From: JANWXD01 sp035575135
GTDB lineage: Bacteria; Acidobacteriota; Terriglobia; Bryobacterales; Bryobacteraceae
Assembly (NCBI GenBank): GCA_035575135.1
Contig: DATLYE010000012.1
Span: 1 to 64,000, forward strand
DNA: 64,000 nt
Direction of reading: 5' to 3'
In this document: positions 1 through 9,077 of the stretch, piece after piece
Numbering within the stretch: position 1 is the first letter of the stretch
How the letters are laid out: each line of letters opens with the position of its first letter
The notes under the pieces: model-generated
Told to the model about the DNA's origin: nothing
The model's database searches: none
Seen by the model: the letters and a program-made list of their open reading frames with translations, nothing else
Program-made: the position numbers and the translations under genes

Positions 1-66
1 CGTTTCCGGGAGCGGGTCCATGAAAACCCTGCGGCGCTGCCGGGAAAAGAACCGAAGAAGAAATGA
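1..66 (+). CDS. 3' end of an unidentified plus-strand gene (partial)
   Basis: Frame 1 is open from the window edge to TGA at 64-66 and gives about 21 hydrophilic residues ending in PKKK, a plausible basic C-terminus. The stop overlaps an ATG (ATGA) that opens only a 34-codon frame ending at 166, just into the next gene. Too little is visible to assign a family. It could also be chance in this high-G+C sequence. Confidence 0.3.
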   Translation, partial: RFRERVHENPAALPGKEPKKK

Positions 67-1267
67 CACGGGTGCTGGTGGAAATTTCCCGGGGCGCGGC
101 CGCTATGTCGTTTTGCGGCCACCGGCAACCTACGTGCGATAAGAAGGGTGAGGAGGAGCCGGAATGAGACGGATGCGGATCCGGGCGTTGGCAGGGATGC
201 TGGCGGTGGCGCTGAGTGGCTTCGTGCAGGGCAAGGATAAGCCCCGGCGTAGAGCGGGGACGGCTGTCGCCGTGAGCATCTTCACAGGTTCGGATGTGGA
301 GATTATCCGAGGATACTGGCGGGGCGGGCCGAGCGGTTTGCCGCCCGGATTGGCCAAGCGAGGCAGCCTGCCGCCGGGCATTGCCAAGCAACTGTACCGT
401 CATGGCCGTCTGCCGCCGGGTCTCGAGAAGCGGCTGGTGTATTTCCCCCCGGAGCTGGAGGTTCGGCTGGCGCCGCTCTATCCGGGACTGAGGCGTTGTT
501 TTCTGGAGGGTCGCGCTCTCATCATCAACCCGAAGACCCACGTGATTGTCGACGTGCTGGTGCTGGATTGAAGGGAGCGGCCGGCAGGTCGGAGCGGGTT
601 CGGGAGCCGGGGGAGCTTTCGCGGCGAGAGGCTGTTCGGGACACCCGCATGCGGGGGAGAGGGGATCCCCGCCTTTTTGGCTTTGTTTTGTAATTTTTCT
701 GCTGCGGCGCGGCGGCCGAGGAGGCGGCTCGGGATTCGGGTTTTCAGGAGGTTGGGGGCCGTCCGGATTCACTTGGCGGCGCCGGAGTTCCTCGTAGGCG
801 CGGTACCAGGAGCGCTCCAAGGCGCTCTGGTGGCGCATGAGCTTGCTTAAGATGTTGGGCCCGTTGGCGTCATCGCGCCAAGCTATGGCCAAGGGGTCCT
901 TGTGGGCGCGGGAGGTCGGGCGGCCCTCGCTGCGGGCCATCTGCTGGAGGAACTCCACCAAGGGCTCATTGGAGGCCATCTCCGACAGCAGCGCGCGGAC
1001 CTCCAGGGAGGCCAGACGACGCAGGCGCCAGTCGGCCAAAAGGAGGCGGCCGACCAGGAATTCTTCGTCGGGGCCGGTGGGCTGGAAGCGGTCCAGGTAG
1101 CGGAGGGCGACGCTCGCAAACAGGCGGGGGTCTTCGCCGGGGAGCAGGAAGAAGCGGGAGGTGGCCCCGTGGCGGAGGGCGTTGAGGCGAACGGCGGCCT
1201 TGCCTTCCGGGGTGCGGGGCCCGGTGGATTTGCGGGCGTTGCGGCGATTGGCTTCGGCAGAGGGCAT
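1..1267 (-). CDS. hypothetical protein of the acidobacterial 'STGPRTPEGKA' family, open to window edge
   Basis: The ATG at 1267 opens a frame starting MPSAEANRRNARKSTG, followed by PRTPEGKAAVRLNALRHG. This N-terminus is seen in a very common but uncharacterised acidobacterial/planctomycete family. Roughly residues 1-160 (1267 to about 790) look like a real helical protein; then comes a proline-rich tail. No in-frame stop occurs down to base 1, so the frame runs antisense through the gene at 164-571. I believe the 5' part (about 700-1267). The continuation is probably a lost stop, a frameshift or chance openness in G+C-rich DNA. These proteins often lie near repeats or transposons; the function is unknown. 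Confidence 0.5.
   Translation of the reverse strand, partial: MPSAEANRRNARKSTGPRTPEGKAAVRLNALRHGATSRFFLLPGEDPRLFASVALRYLDRFQPTGPDEEFLVGRLLLADWRLRRLASLEVRALLSEMASNEPLVEFLQQMARSEGRPTSRAHKDPLAIAWRDDANGPNILSKLMRHQSALERSWYRAYEELRRRQVNPDGPQPPENPNPEPPPRPPRRSRKITKQSQKGGDPLSPACGCPEQPLAAKAPPAPEPAPTCRPLPSIQHQHVDNHVGLRVDDESATLQKTTPQSRIERRQPNLQLRGEIHQPLLETRRQTAMTVQLLGNARRQAASLGQSGRQTARPAPPVSSDNLHIRTCEDAHGDSRPRSTPGLILALHEATQRHRQHPCQRPDPHPSHSGSSSPFLSHVGCRWPQNDIAAAPREISTSTRVISSSVLFPAAPQGFHGPAPGN
164..571 (+). CDS. small secreted RcnB/CigR-like protein
   Basis: A 135-residue protein with a basic N-terminus and a short hydrophobic signal segment (about residues 8-22). The mature part is rich in repeated L-P-P-G-(L/I)-x-K/E modules (LPPGLAKRG, LPPGIAKQL, LPPGLEKRL) and ends with a hydrophobic beta segment. 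That pattern resembles the periplasmic RcnB/CigR-type proteins. A good ribosome-binding site (GAGGAG) lies 6-8 bases before the ATG. Its role is unknown; an envelope location is inferred from the signal peptide. The opposite strand is also open across the whole gene. Confidence 0.62.
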   Translation: MRRMRIRALAGMLAVALSGFVQGKDKPRRRAGTAVAVSIFTGSDVEIIRGYWRGGPSGLPPGLAKRGSLPPGIAKQLYRHGRLPPGLEKRLVYFPPELEVRLAPLYPGLRRCFLEGRALIINPKTHVIVDVLVLD

Positions 1268-2077
1268 GGGTTGGTTTTCTCACCTCGTGGTATGGGAATT
1301 GGGGCGCGGGTGGCGCTCCGGAGCCGGCGGCGGGGCTCCGGTGACAGAGTAAGGGGCGCGGGGGCGGATTGAAGGGAGAGGATTTGGGCAAGTGAGGGGA
1401 ACGGAAGGGGTTAGCAGACGGTGAGCGGGGTGAATGGGGCGAGCAAGCTACTTCGCTTCGCTCAGGGTCAAGCGCGCGGCAGCGGGGGCGTCGGTCGGGC
1501 GACCTCGTGCGTTGGCCTGGATGCGCCGAGCGATGCGGGGACATGGGGGCGGGGAGAAGACGGCCTCCAGTAAACGTTGCGGGGGCGCAGATCGGCGCGG
1601 CAAGCCGGACACGGCGAGCAAAGCAGAGACGCGGAAGTCGCGAAAACACGGCCAGTTGCGAGGTTACAGACGGAGAGAGTCGTCAACCAGCGGGCGGAGC
1701 GCGGTGCGCGGGAAAGGTTTGGCTCCCCAAGTCAAACAAACTCTGCCTAGAAGCAGAGACTCACTCGCCAAGTCATTGATTCGCAATGGCGTACTCAAAA
1801 TAGAGCAGCACGGCCTGCATGCTCATCGCCGTTCCCAGCAGGGGAACCGGCACAGGCGGTGCATGCCGATTCGATGTTCGGCGTCGCCAGATCCGCGCCT
1901 CCTCACGATCATGGAGATGCGGGATTCCGGCGAAGACACTGTTTCACCGAGTTCGTGGCGGCACGCCGTTTCACCTCACAGCCAGGCTGGGCGTCCACGG
2001 CAGAATCGTCGTCCGCCATTGCTCTGCGCTGCTCATCGACGCCATCTGAAAGCACTTCGCCCGGAAGGTCGCCGGTA
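1268..2077. other. gene-poor stretch
   Basis: No convincing gene was seen on either strand. A long plus-strand open frame (1434-2174) is arginine-rich and low-complexity and looks like antisense noise. On the minus strand, 1865-1773 contains a short hydrophobic tail-like reading frame (VPLLGTAMSMQAVLLYFEYA) ending in TGA. It may be the last codons of a lost membrane protein. A 6-bp hairpin (1741-1758) lies just beyond its stop. Confidence 0.4.
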
Positions 2078-2695
2078 TCATCCGCCGCGCCATGCGCCTT
2101 GTGCCGAACTACGGCTGGTTTCCTCCTGGCGCGCCGGCTGCCCTCCGGGCTCACACTCACCGCTTCTACGCTGAAGTGGCACACCAAGTCCGGGATGCCG
2201 TCCTGGGTAAAGAAACCCGTGGGCCCCTCCTGAAAAGCGTCCTCGAGATTGCACCGCAACGCGGGCGCCCCGCCAAACGACACCGTCGCGGGGTGAACCG
2301 CGGCCGCATTGAACGTGCTGCTGCCAAAAGATGGCGACACTCACCGTGCCCCGGCTTCCGGGATTGATAGAGTTGGGGTTGCTTTGAGGTTTCAGATCCA
2401 CTTTGACCCGCAGCGAGGAGCTGATCTTGGCCACAAAGGCGTCGCCGCCTCCGTTGCATGTCGTGTCCGGCCCCGCCGCCGGGAAGTCGGATGAGAAGGT
2501 CTCCCCCGCTACGTACGCCTGGCCGCTCCCATCCACGGCGATGCCAAAGGCAAAATCACTCCCCGAGCCTCCGAGGAAGCCGGCATAGACCAGCACAACC
2601 GGGTCCAGCACCAGGGGCTTGGCCGTTACCTTCTCGGCCGGCAGCAACTCTGCCCACACCATCCCGGTGATCTTGAATTCAAGGCGCTGATTCAC
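2078..2695 (-). pseudogene. frameshifted SBBP-type beta-propeller repeat protein remnant
   Basis: Starting from a GTG at 2695, residues 35-90 match a bacterial beta-propeller repeat (SBBP): VYAGFLGGSGSDFAFGIAVD, then AYVAGETFSSDFP and GGGDAFVAKI. A second domain follows, with the typical opening VKVDLKPQSNPNSINP. At a run of four T (plus 2326-2329, AAAA) the frame is lost. The rest of that domain (FGSSTFNAAAVHPATVSFGG, then GFFTQDGIPDLVCHFSVEA) continues in another frame, and after about 2160 neither frame looks coding. The start also lacks a signal peptide, so the gene appears truncated at both ends. A single sequencing error would explain the first shift but not the lost tail. Confidence 0.6.
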
Positions 2696-2719
2696 TCTCC
2701 ACCTCCGGTGACGTTTCGA

Positions 2720-2822
2720 TCACATGGCCGCCTCGCCCCGCTCTCCTCCGGTGTGCGCGTGACTACGAATGATCTCCAGCACCTTCTCCGCAGGGTTGGA
2801 TGATGGCTTTGATCTCCCTCAT
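2720..2822 (-). pseudogene. internally deleted P-II (GlnB-like) regulator relic
   Basis: The ATG at 2822 overlaps the czcA stop (ATGA) and opens MREIKAIIQP, the start of the P-II-like proteins that commonly follow czcA-type genes. The native frame then stops at 2763. Shifting by one base gives PAEKVLEIIRSHAHTG followed directly by GERGEAAM and a stop at 2720. These are the pieces expected at the start and at the extreme C-terminus of a P-II protein, so about two thirds of the gene, including the T-loop, has been deleted. Only about 33 codons remain. It is translationally coupled to czcA but cannot be functional. Confidence 0.6.
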
Positions 2823-5800
2823 GCCGTCACCTCGACCCTTTCCTTCTCGAACCACCGATAGATCGCCGGCAGCACCAGCAACGTGAGCAGCGTCGAGGTG
2901 ATCAATCCTCCGATCACGACCGTGGCCAGCGGCCGTTGCACCTCGGCGCCTGCGCTGGTCGAAAGGGCCATCGGGACAAAGCCGAGGCTGGCCACCAGCG
3001 CCGTCATCAGCACGGGGCGCAGCCGGATCTCCGCAGCGCGATATGCCGCCTCCGTGAGCCTCGCGCCTTCGAGGCGCATCTGATTGATGTAGCTGACCAG
3101 CACCACGCCGTTCAAGACCGCCACGCCGAACAACGCAATGAAGCCGACTCCTGCGGAAATACTGAACGGCATGCCACGCAGATACAGCGCGAAGATGCCG
3201 CCGGTCGCCGCCATAGGGACGTTCACGAAGATCAGCGCCGCGAATCTCGCGGAGTTGAACGTGGTATAGAGCAGCACGAAAATCAGGAACAGCGCCAGGG
3301 GCACGACGATGGCAAGCCGCGCGCTCGCCCGCTGGAGGTTCTTGAACTGTCCGCCCCACTCGATCCAGTAGCCGGGCGGCAGCTTCACCCTCTGAACGAT
3401 GGCCCGCTGGGCCTCCGCGACGAAGCTGGCGACGTCTCTCCCGCGCACGTTTGTCTCGACCGCGATCCGCCGGTGGAGGTTTTCCCGGCTGATCTGCGCC
3501 GGCCCCTGCTCCACCCACACTGCTGCAAGTTGGCTGAGGGGGATCAGCCTTCCCTGGGGATCGGCAACCTTGATGTCTCGGATCCTCTCAATATTCTGCC
3601 GGTCTTCCTCGCGGAACCGCACCTGGAGGAAGAAACGCCGCTGGCCCTCCAGCACCTGACCCGTGATCTTCCCCCCGATCGCCTCGACCACGTTCAGAAT
3701 CTGCTCCGCGTTGATGCCATAGCGGGCGATGGCCGCACGGTCGATGCGAATTCGGAGGTAGGGCAAGCCGGCCGTCTGCTCGGCCTTGGTGTCAGCCGCC
3801 CCGCGGACTTGGGAGACTACGCGAACGATTTCTTCCGCCTTCTGTTTGAGAAGGTTGAGATCTTCGCCGAACAGGAGGATGGAGATGTCGGAGCGCACGC
3901 CGGCGATCAACTCCTGCATGCGCAGCTCGATCGGTTGGGAGTAGCTGAACACCGTGCCAGGTACATTCTTCTCAAGAGTCTCGTTGATCTTGGTAATCAA
4001 TCCTTCTCTCGTGTTGGCGGTTATCCACTCTTCGTGTGGCTTTAAGATCAGGTAGATATCACTCATCTCGATCCCCATCGGGTCCGTCGGGATCTCCGCC
4101 TGTCCGGTACGGGAAACAATCGTTTGGATTTCAGGAAACTGTTTCAGCGTCTTTTCGATAAGGGTCGTATTCGCGATCGCTTCAGAAAGGCCCACGCTGG
4201 GGAGCCTCCACGCCTGGAGCGCGATGGCGCCCTCATCCAGACGTGGAATGAATTCCGCCCCCATGGTGGAAGCAGCTACCACGCTGGTGAGAAACACGAC
4301 TGTCGCGATGGCGACCACAGTTCGGGGATGCGCAATCGCCTCGCTCAGCAGGGGCAAATAGACCCGCTTCACTTGGCGGAGGATCCACGTCTCGCGCTCT
4401 TTGACGCCGCGGCGGAAAAGGAACGAAGCGAGAACGGGCATCAGGGTCAGCGACCACAGGAGCGACGCACACAGGGCAAAAATGACGGTCAGCGCCATCG
4501 GCCGGAACATCTTGCCTTCTACGCCTTGAAGGCTGAGAATCGGCAGGTAAACGATGATGATGATCCCGACCGCGAAGAAGACCGGCCGTGCGACTTCCCG
4601 TCCCGCTTCGATGACGGCTGCGAGCGGATTACCAGGATTGCGCTCCTTCTTCTCTGCCAGCTTTCGCACGATGTTTTCGATCATCACGACCGATCCGTCC
4701 ACGATGAGCCCGAAATCGATTGCGCCCAGGGACATGAGATTTCCAGACACCTTGGCGTGGACCATGCCGGTAAAGGCCACCAACATGGATAGAGGAATCG
4801 CGGAAGCTACAATCAGCCCGCCGCGCACATTGCCGAGCAGCAGCAGCAGAACAGCAATCACGAGAAGGCCGCCTTCCACGAGGTTCTTGGTCACCGTTCG
4901 GATCGTCTTGCGGACGAGATCGGTGCGGTCGTAATATGTGTCGATCTCCACGCCCGGCGGAAGCGAAGGCTTGATTTCTTCCAACCTCTGCCTCACGTTC
5001 TGGGCCACCACGCGCGAGTTTGCGCCGATGAGCATCATCACCACCCCGGTTACCACCTCCCCCCGGCCGTCCCTGGTGACGGCGCCCTGCCGAACACGGG
5101 GCGCGAAGGCGACCCGCGCAATGTTCCGGATATACACGGGAGTACCGTCCTGTGTGGCGGCTACGACGATGTTCTCGATGTCCTGCAAATCCGCCACCAG
5201 GCCTTCGCCTCGGATGACCTGCTGTTCGCGGTTGTGCTCGATGTAAGCGCCGCCTGTCGAGAAGTTGTTGCGCTCCAGCGCTTCGACCACCTGTTGGAGC
5301 GAGAGGTTGTAGCTGACCAGCTTGTTGGCGTCGAGCTGGACTTCGTAGGTCTTCAGCTCGCCACCGTAGGTGTTCACTTCGACCACCCCCGGCACGGAGC
5401 GAAGTTTGGGGGCGATGTCCCATTCGAGGATCGAGCGCAGCTCCATGGAAGAGTAGCCCTTGCCCTTCACCTCAAACTGGTAGATCTCGCCCAAGCCGGT
5501 CGAAATCGGTCCCATCTCTGGAGTCCCGAATCCCGGTGGAATCATCTCCCTGGCCTGAGGAAGCCGCTCCATCACCAGGCGGCGGGCGAAGTAGATGTCC
5601 ATGTTCTCCTCGAAGAAGACGTAGACGACGGACAGGCCGAAGCGCGACACAGAGCGGATGGCCGTGATCCCCGGCAGTCCGCTCATGGAGGTTTCGACCG
5701 GAAACGTAATAAAGCGCTCCACCTCTTCTGGACCCAGGCCCGGGGCGCGCGTCAGGATTAACACCTGGTTCGGGGTTATGTCGGGAACCGCGTCAATCGG

Positions 5801-5899
5801 CAGCCGCCTGAGGTCATAGATGCCCACGCCAGTCGTCAGAAGCGCGAAGACAATAACCAGGAAGCGGTATTTCAGTGAGAGTTCGACGATTCGGTGCAT
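2819..5899 (-). CDS. czcA: heavy-metal efflux RND transporter, CzcA/CusA family
   Basis: A 1026-residue inner-membrane proton-driven pump of the HME-RND family. It has the usual order: TM1 (residues 12-30), first periplasmic loop, TM2-6 (about 340-480), TM7 (about 530), second loop, and TM8-12 (about 860-1015). TM4 carries DFGLIVDGSVVMIEN with D395, D401 and E408, the proton-relay pattern of CzcA-type divalent-cation pumps rather than the monovalent CusA pattern. It lies 12 bp after the adaptor gene and belongs to the operon TolC-adaptor-pump. Exported metals could be Co, Zn, Cd or Ni; the sequence does not decide. A degraded P-II gene overlaps its stop codon. Confidence 0.95.
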   Translation of the reverse strand: MHRIVELSLKYRFLVIVFALLTTGVGIYDLRRLPIDAVPDITPNQVLILTRAPGLGPEEVERFITFPVETSMSGLPGITAIRSVSRFGLSVVYVFFEENMDIYFARRLVMERLPQAREMIPPGFGTPEMGPISTGLGEIYQFEVKGKGYSSMELRSILEWDIAPKLRSVPGVVEVNTYGGELKTYEVQLDANKLVSYNLSLQQVVEALERNNFSTGGAYIEHNREQQVIRGEGLVADLQDIENIVVAATQDGTPVYIRNIARVAFAPRVRQGAVTRDGRGEVVTGVVMMLIGANSRVVAQNVRQRLEEIKPSLPPGVEIDTYYDRTDLVRKTIRTVTKNLVEGGLLVIAVLLLLLGNVRGGLIVASAIPLSMLVAFTGMVHAKVSGNLMSLGAIDFGLIVDGSVVMIENIVRKLAEKKERNPGNPLAAVIEAGREVARPVFFAVGIIIIVYLPILSLQGVEGKMFRPMALTVIFALCASLLWSLTLMPVLASFLFRRGVKERETWILRQVKRVYLPLLSEAIAHPRTVVAIATVVFLTSVVAASTMGAEFIPRLDEGAIALQAWRLPSVGLSEAIANTTLIEKTLKQFPEIQTIVSRTGQAEIPTDPMGIEMSDIYLILKPHEEWITANTREGLITKINETLEKNVPGTVFSYSQPIELRMQELIAGVRSDISILLFGEDLNLLKQKAEEIVRVVSQVRGAADTKAEQTAGLPYLRIRIDRAAIARYGINAEQILNVVEAIGGKITGQVLEGQRRFFLQVRFREEDRQNIERIRDIKVADPQGRLIPLSQLAAVWVEQGPAQISRENLHRRIAVETNVRGRDVASFVAEAQRAIVQRVKLPPGYWIEWGGQFKNLQRASARLAIVVPLALFLIFVLLYTTFNSARFAALIFVNVPMAATGGIFALYLRGMPFSISAGVGFIALFGVAVLNGVVLVSYINQMRLEGARLTEAAYRAAEIRLRPVLMTALVASLGFVPMALSTSAGAEVQRPLATVVIGGLITSTLLTLLVLPAIYRWFEKERVEVTA

Positions 5900-5911
5900 C
5901 GTGCGTCTCCG

Positions 5912-7213
5912 CTACTCTTCGCCCCCAATCCGCTCTCGCAGGAGTACGGATTTCAAGTGGAAACTACCGTCTGTGACCACCGGCTCGCCTTGCCGCACGC
6001 CGCTTGTCACCTCTACCCAGCCGTCGCTGTTCGAGCCAAGCCGCACGTTGCGGCGTTCAAACTGAGTCTCTCCGGTCTTCACGAAAACCACCGGCTGGTC
6101 ATCAATCTGTTGGATGGCGCTGGACGGGACCATCAGCGCCTGGCGCCCGACGGGTGTGGGAAGCTCCACGCTCACGAACATGTCCAGCTTCAGACGACCG
6201 TCCGGGTTGGGCACCTCACAACGCACCCTGGCCGTGCGCGTCTTCGGGTCGAGCATGTCACTGACGTATGTAATGCTGCCGCGGAAGACCTGGCCCGGGT
6301 AAGCGTCCGCCATGATCCTGGCCTCCTGCCCCTGGCGAATCAACGCGATGTCCTTCTCATACACATCGGCTAGCACCCAGACCGTGGAGAGGTCGGCAAG
6401 GGTCAACAGTTCGTTCTCTGGACCTATGACCTCTCCCTCGGCAACGTTGTACTTGATCACGATGCCGCTAAACGGGGCGGTCATTGCGTTGTGGGAGGCC
6501 TCGCGATGGTAAGCCACCTGAGCTTCGACATTCGCTTGCGGGCCCAATTTCCGGATCTCCGCGTCGCTCAGGCCGAAACGATGGAGCTTTTCCTCGACTT
6601 TGGCGATTTCCGCCCTCTGGCTGTTGATCGATGCCAGCGCGTTCTGATATTCGGCATCTCTTCGTTCGAATTCGGCTCGTGCGACCGCGCCGAGTTCGAC
6701 CAGGCTTCTGGCGCGTTCCAACGACCGCCTGGCGACTTCGGCTTCGGCCCTGGCTTTTTCCAGCCCTGCTACGGCCGACAAGTAGCCGCCGATCAATTCG
6801 CCGAGCTCGACATTGTCATACTCCAGCAATGGCTGGCCGGCTCGCACGCGGTCGCCGAGCCGCACATAGACTCTTTCTACCCGTCCGCGGGCCAACGGGC
6901 GGATGTGCGCCAAGCGGCTCTCGTTTGGGCCAATGCTACCCGTTGCCCGGACGGCTTGGCGAACCGTTCTCATTTGCGCCGGGACAACTGTCAAGGCGAT
7001 ATTCCTCATGGCGGCCAGTTCCAGTCTGACCACGCTGGAAGGAGCCGCTTCCTTGGTTGCCTCGGCAGAGGCTGCCCGCCCCTCGGCGGAACGCGAGGCA
7101 TGTCCAATGAGCTCGATCACGAGCGATCCGAGCACGCCCGCCACTGCCCCAGCGGCAAATGTGAGCAAAATCAACCGCTTCCGACGAGTTGGGATCGTGT
7201 CCGCGTTCCTCAT
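5912..7213 (-). CDS. czcB: RND efflux periplasmic adaptor (membrane fusion protein), CzcB family
   Basis: 433 residues with an N-terminal membrane anchor (about 14-38), then a split lipoyl/barrel-sandwich motif (GRVERVYVRLGDRVRAGQPL), an alpha-helical hairpin (about 150-225), the second lipoyl half (APFSGIVIKYNVAEGEVIG), beta-barrel and membrane-proximal domains. This is the adaptor that links the inner-membrane pump to the outer-membrane channel. It lies 12 bp from each neighbour (czcC upstream, czcA downstream), so the three are surely cotranscribed. No N-terminal His-rich metal-binding extension is present, unlike classical CzcB. Confidence 0.93.
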   Translation of the reverse strand: MRNADTIPTRRKRLILLTFAAGAVAGVLGSLVIELIGHASRSAEGRAASAEATKEAAPSSVVRLELAAMRNIALTVVPAQMRTVRQAVRATGSIGPNESRLAHIRPLARGRVERVYVRLGDRVRAGQPLLEYDNVELGELIGGYLSAVAGLEKARAEAEVARRSLERARSLVELGAVARAEFERRDAEYQNALASINSQRAEIAKVEEKLHRFGLSDAEIRKLGPQANVEAQVAYHREASHNAMTAPFSGIVIKYNVAEGEVIGPENELLTLADLSTVWVLADVYEKDIALIRQGQEARIMADAYPGQVFRGSITYVSDMLDPKTRTARVRCEVPNPDGRLKLDMFVSVELPTPVGRQALMVPSSAIQQIDDQPVVFVKTGETQFERRNVRLGSNSDGWVEVTSGVRQGEPVVTDGSFHLKSVLLRERIGGEE

Positions 7214-7225
7214 CCTTGTCCTCCG

Positions 7226-8557
7226 TCAAAAGAGGGAGCCACCGGTGGCCTTTTCGAGTTCCACCAGGGCGAGATAGTACTCTCGCAGCAAGTCGATCCA
7301 GGACCTCTGGGTGTCCGTGAACCGCCGCTGTTCGTTCAGCACATCCAGGATCCGCAGTTCGCCGAACTGATAAGCAGCCCGTACAACCCTCAGATTTTCC
7401 AGCGACTCTTGGATTACGCCACGGTTGAATGTGCCGAGTGCGCCCCGGGCCGTTTCGTATCGTAGATAGGCAGCCTCCACCTCCTGGCGGACTACTTGCT
7501 CGGCGTACCGGCTGCGAAAACTGGCAGCGCTTTTCCTCGCTTCCGCAGCTTGCACGTTCCCTTGGTTTCGATTCCGAAAGGGAATGGCGATCGACATCCC
7601 GATCGCGACGGTATTGTCGGTATCGCGTATGGATACCAGTTGCATGGAGCCATTCAATCCGAACGGACCGAACCGGCTGCTGATATGCGAATACTCGAGA
7701 AAAACGAGGAGGCTGGGAATACCCTCCGCCCGGGCTAATCGGAGATCTGCCTCGCTGAGCTTTTCGGCGAGCCTCGCAGCCTGCAAGTCTGGACGCTTGT
7801 TGAGGGCCTGCTCCATGGCCTGAGCCAGGGAGATTTCCACCGGTGGTACATCCAGCCTTCCGCTCAGCTTTAGCGGCTCATCCAAACCCAGGCCGGCCAG
7901 TCTCTTCAATTCCAGGATTGCCCGCTGGACCTGGTTGTCCAAGAGCATCAGCTCTGACCGCACCCGGTTCACCTCTACCCGCATCAGGCGCTCTTCCAGT
8001 TCCGCCGCCTCGCCTTTCTCCACCCGGACCTGAGCAATGCGGTAGCCCTGTTCGTTGAGCTGCAACAGTTGCTCCGCAATTTCCAGATTGTGAACCAAGG
8101 CCAATGCCTGTCCGAAGCGGGTTTTTACGCTTGCTTTCAACAAACGCTCTTGGTCGGCAACTTCGAGGGTTGCCAGCTCTTCGGCAAGTTGAGCCACCTC
8201 GACGCGCCGGTTCCATTTCCTGCCTAACTCGAACGTATGGGCGTAGCTGATGGTATATTCACGCTCTCCAGGACTTTTCAGGACGGAGCCGTTGCCGACC
8301 CTGACATTCAAACCAGGATTCGGCCGCAACCGCGATTGGTTCAGCAGACCTTGCGCTTCGGCGATCCGTCTTCGCGTGGCCAGCAGGTCCGCGTTTCTGG
8401 CCAACGCCGTTTCGACCAGCTTCTGGATGCTGATTCCCGATGCGGCGTCGAAGTACCTGTTGGACGTGAGGACTTGGCCGGGCTGCGCATACAGGCTGCT
8501 CGCCGCCGTTGAAAGAAGAGGAAAGAGGCCAATCATTGATGGCAGTCTTCGCTTCAT
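7226..8557 (-). CDS. czcC: TolC-family outer membrane efflux protein, CzcC-like
   Basis: 443 residues with a signal peptide (about 1-24), then the two repeated outer-membrane-efflux domains. Both show the usual long helices (for example LVETALARNADLLATRRRIA and ALNKRPDLQAARLAEKLSEA, a family hallmark). It forms the outer-membrane channel of the metal pump encoded downstream. The ATG at 8557 follows GAGGTGGAG; a GTG two codons earlier (8563) is possible. First gene of the czcCBA operon; the region upstream (8564-8642) is short and carries the promoter if the preceding small gene is transcribed separately. Confidence 0.92.
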   Translation of the reverse strand: MKRRLPSMIGLFPLLSTAASSLYAQPGQVLTSNRYFDAASGISIQKLVETALARNADLLATRRRIAEAQGLLNQSRLRPNPGLNVRVGNGSVLKSPGEREYTISYAHTFELGRKWNRRVEVAQLAEELATLEVADQERLLKASVKTRFGQALALVHNLEIAEQLLQLNEQGYRIAQVRVEKGEAAELEERLMRVEVNRVRSELMLLDNQVQRAILELKRLAGLGLDEPLKLSGRLDVPPVEISLAQAMEQALNKRPDLQAARLAEKLSEADLRLARAEGIPSLLVFLEYSHISSRFGPFGLNGSMQLVSIRDTDNTVAIGMSIAIPFRNRNQGNVQAAEARKSAASFRSRYAEQVVRQEVEAAYLRYETARGALGTFNRGVIQESLENLRVVRAAYQFGELRILDVLNEQRRFTDTQRSWIDLLREYYLALVELEKATGGSLF

Positions 8558-8642
8558 CTCCACCTCGCTGATTCGGGAGAAAACAACTTACATGGGCTCT
8601 TGTTAGAGCCCGCACTTCAGCTTTGAAGACCTTCTGGTGGGA

Positions 8643-9077
8643 TCAGCAGCGGAGAGGTGCGGAGCCGGCGCCAAAGACTTGGCCTGGCGCGAGCGGCACA
8701 GCCAGTACTGGCTGATTCGCAACGGGAGCGCCGAAACCGGTCTTGGTGTACACACTGACGGCAACCGGGGAAAGAGAATCAGACACCGCCGCGTTCTTGG
8801 ATGCCGCGACCGCCGCCCGGTCGCCTGTGCCGGCGACGAGCATGATGTCAGTACAAGACCCGCAAGTTCGAGTTGCCACACCGCTACCGCTGTCCGGGAC
8901 GTCGTCCTGGGTCTTGAGAGCGCAACAAATGGCGCCAGCCTCCTCGACGGCAACATGTCCCGCAGGAGAGAAGCACAGGACGGCGGAAGACCCAGGTGCC
9001 GAAGCGCTCAAAAGAGCGGCCGTCAGCAGCACGCAGAATGTAGCGTTTAGCTCGCGCACTATATATGAGTGTACCAT
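8643..9077 (-). CDS. small secreted Cys-containing protein beside the efflux operon
   Basis: 144 residues from the ATG at 9077. An N-terminal signal segment (about residues 12-33) is followed by a short region with clustered cysteines (CFSPAGHVAV, AGAICCAL, RTCGSCTDIML) and then an unstructured C-terminus. Similar small secreted proteins often sit directly upstream of czcCBA in other bacteria. The Cys pattern suggests periplasmic metal or disulfide chemistry, but this is inference. The frame is open much further upstream (to 9614), but that part lies antisense to the next gene and lacks protein character, so I reject it. It lies about 85 bp before czcC on the same strand. Confidence 0.6.
   Translation of the reverse strand: MVHSYIVRELNATFCVLLTAALLSASAPGSSAVLCFSPAGHVAVEEAGAICCALKTQDDVPDSGSGVATRTCGSCTDIMLVAGTGDRAAVAASKNAAVSDSLSPVAVSVYTKTGFGAPVANQPVLAVPLAPGQVFGAGSAPLRC

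Noticed and set aside
1434..2174. 246-codon plus-strand frame
   Set aside because: Arg/Ser-rich, low complexity, no domain, and partly antisense to the beta-propeller remnant.
2763..3518. 251-codon frame ending in the P-II start
   Set aside because: Mostly an out-of-frame reading of czcA; only the last 20 codons are real P-II sequence.
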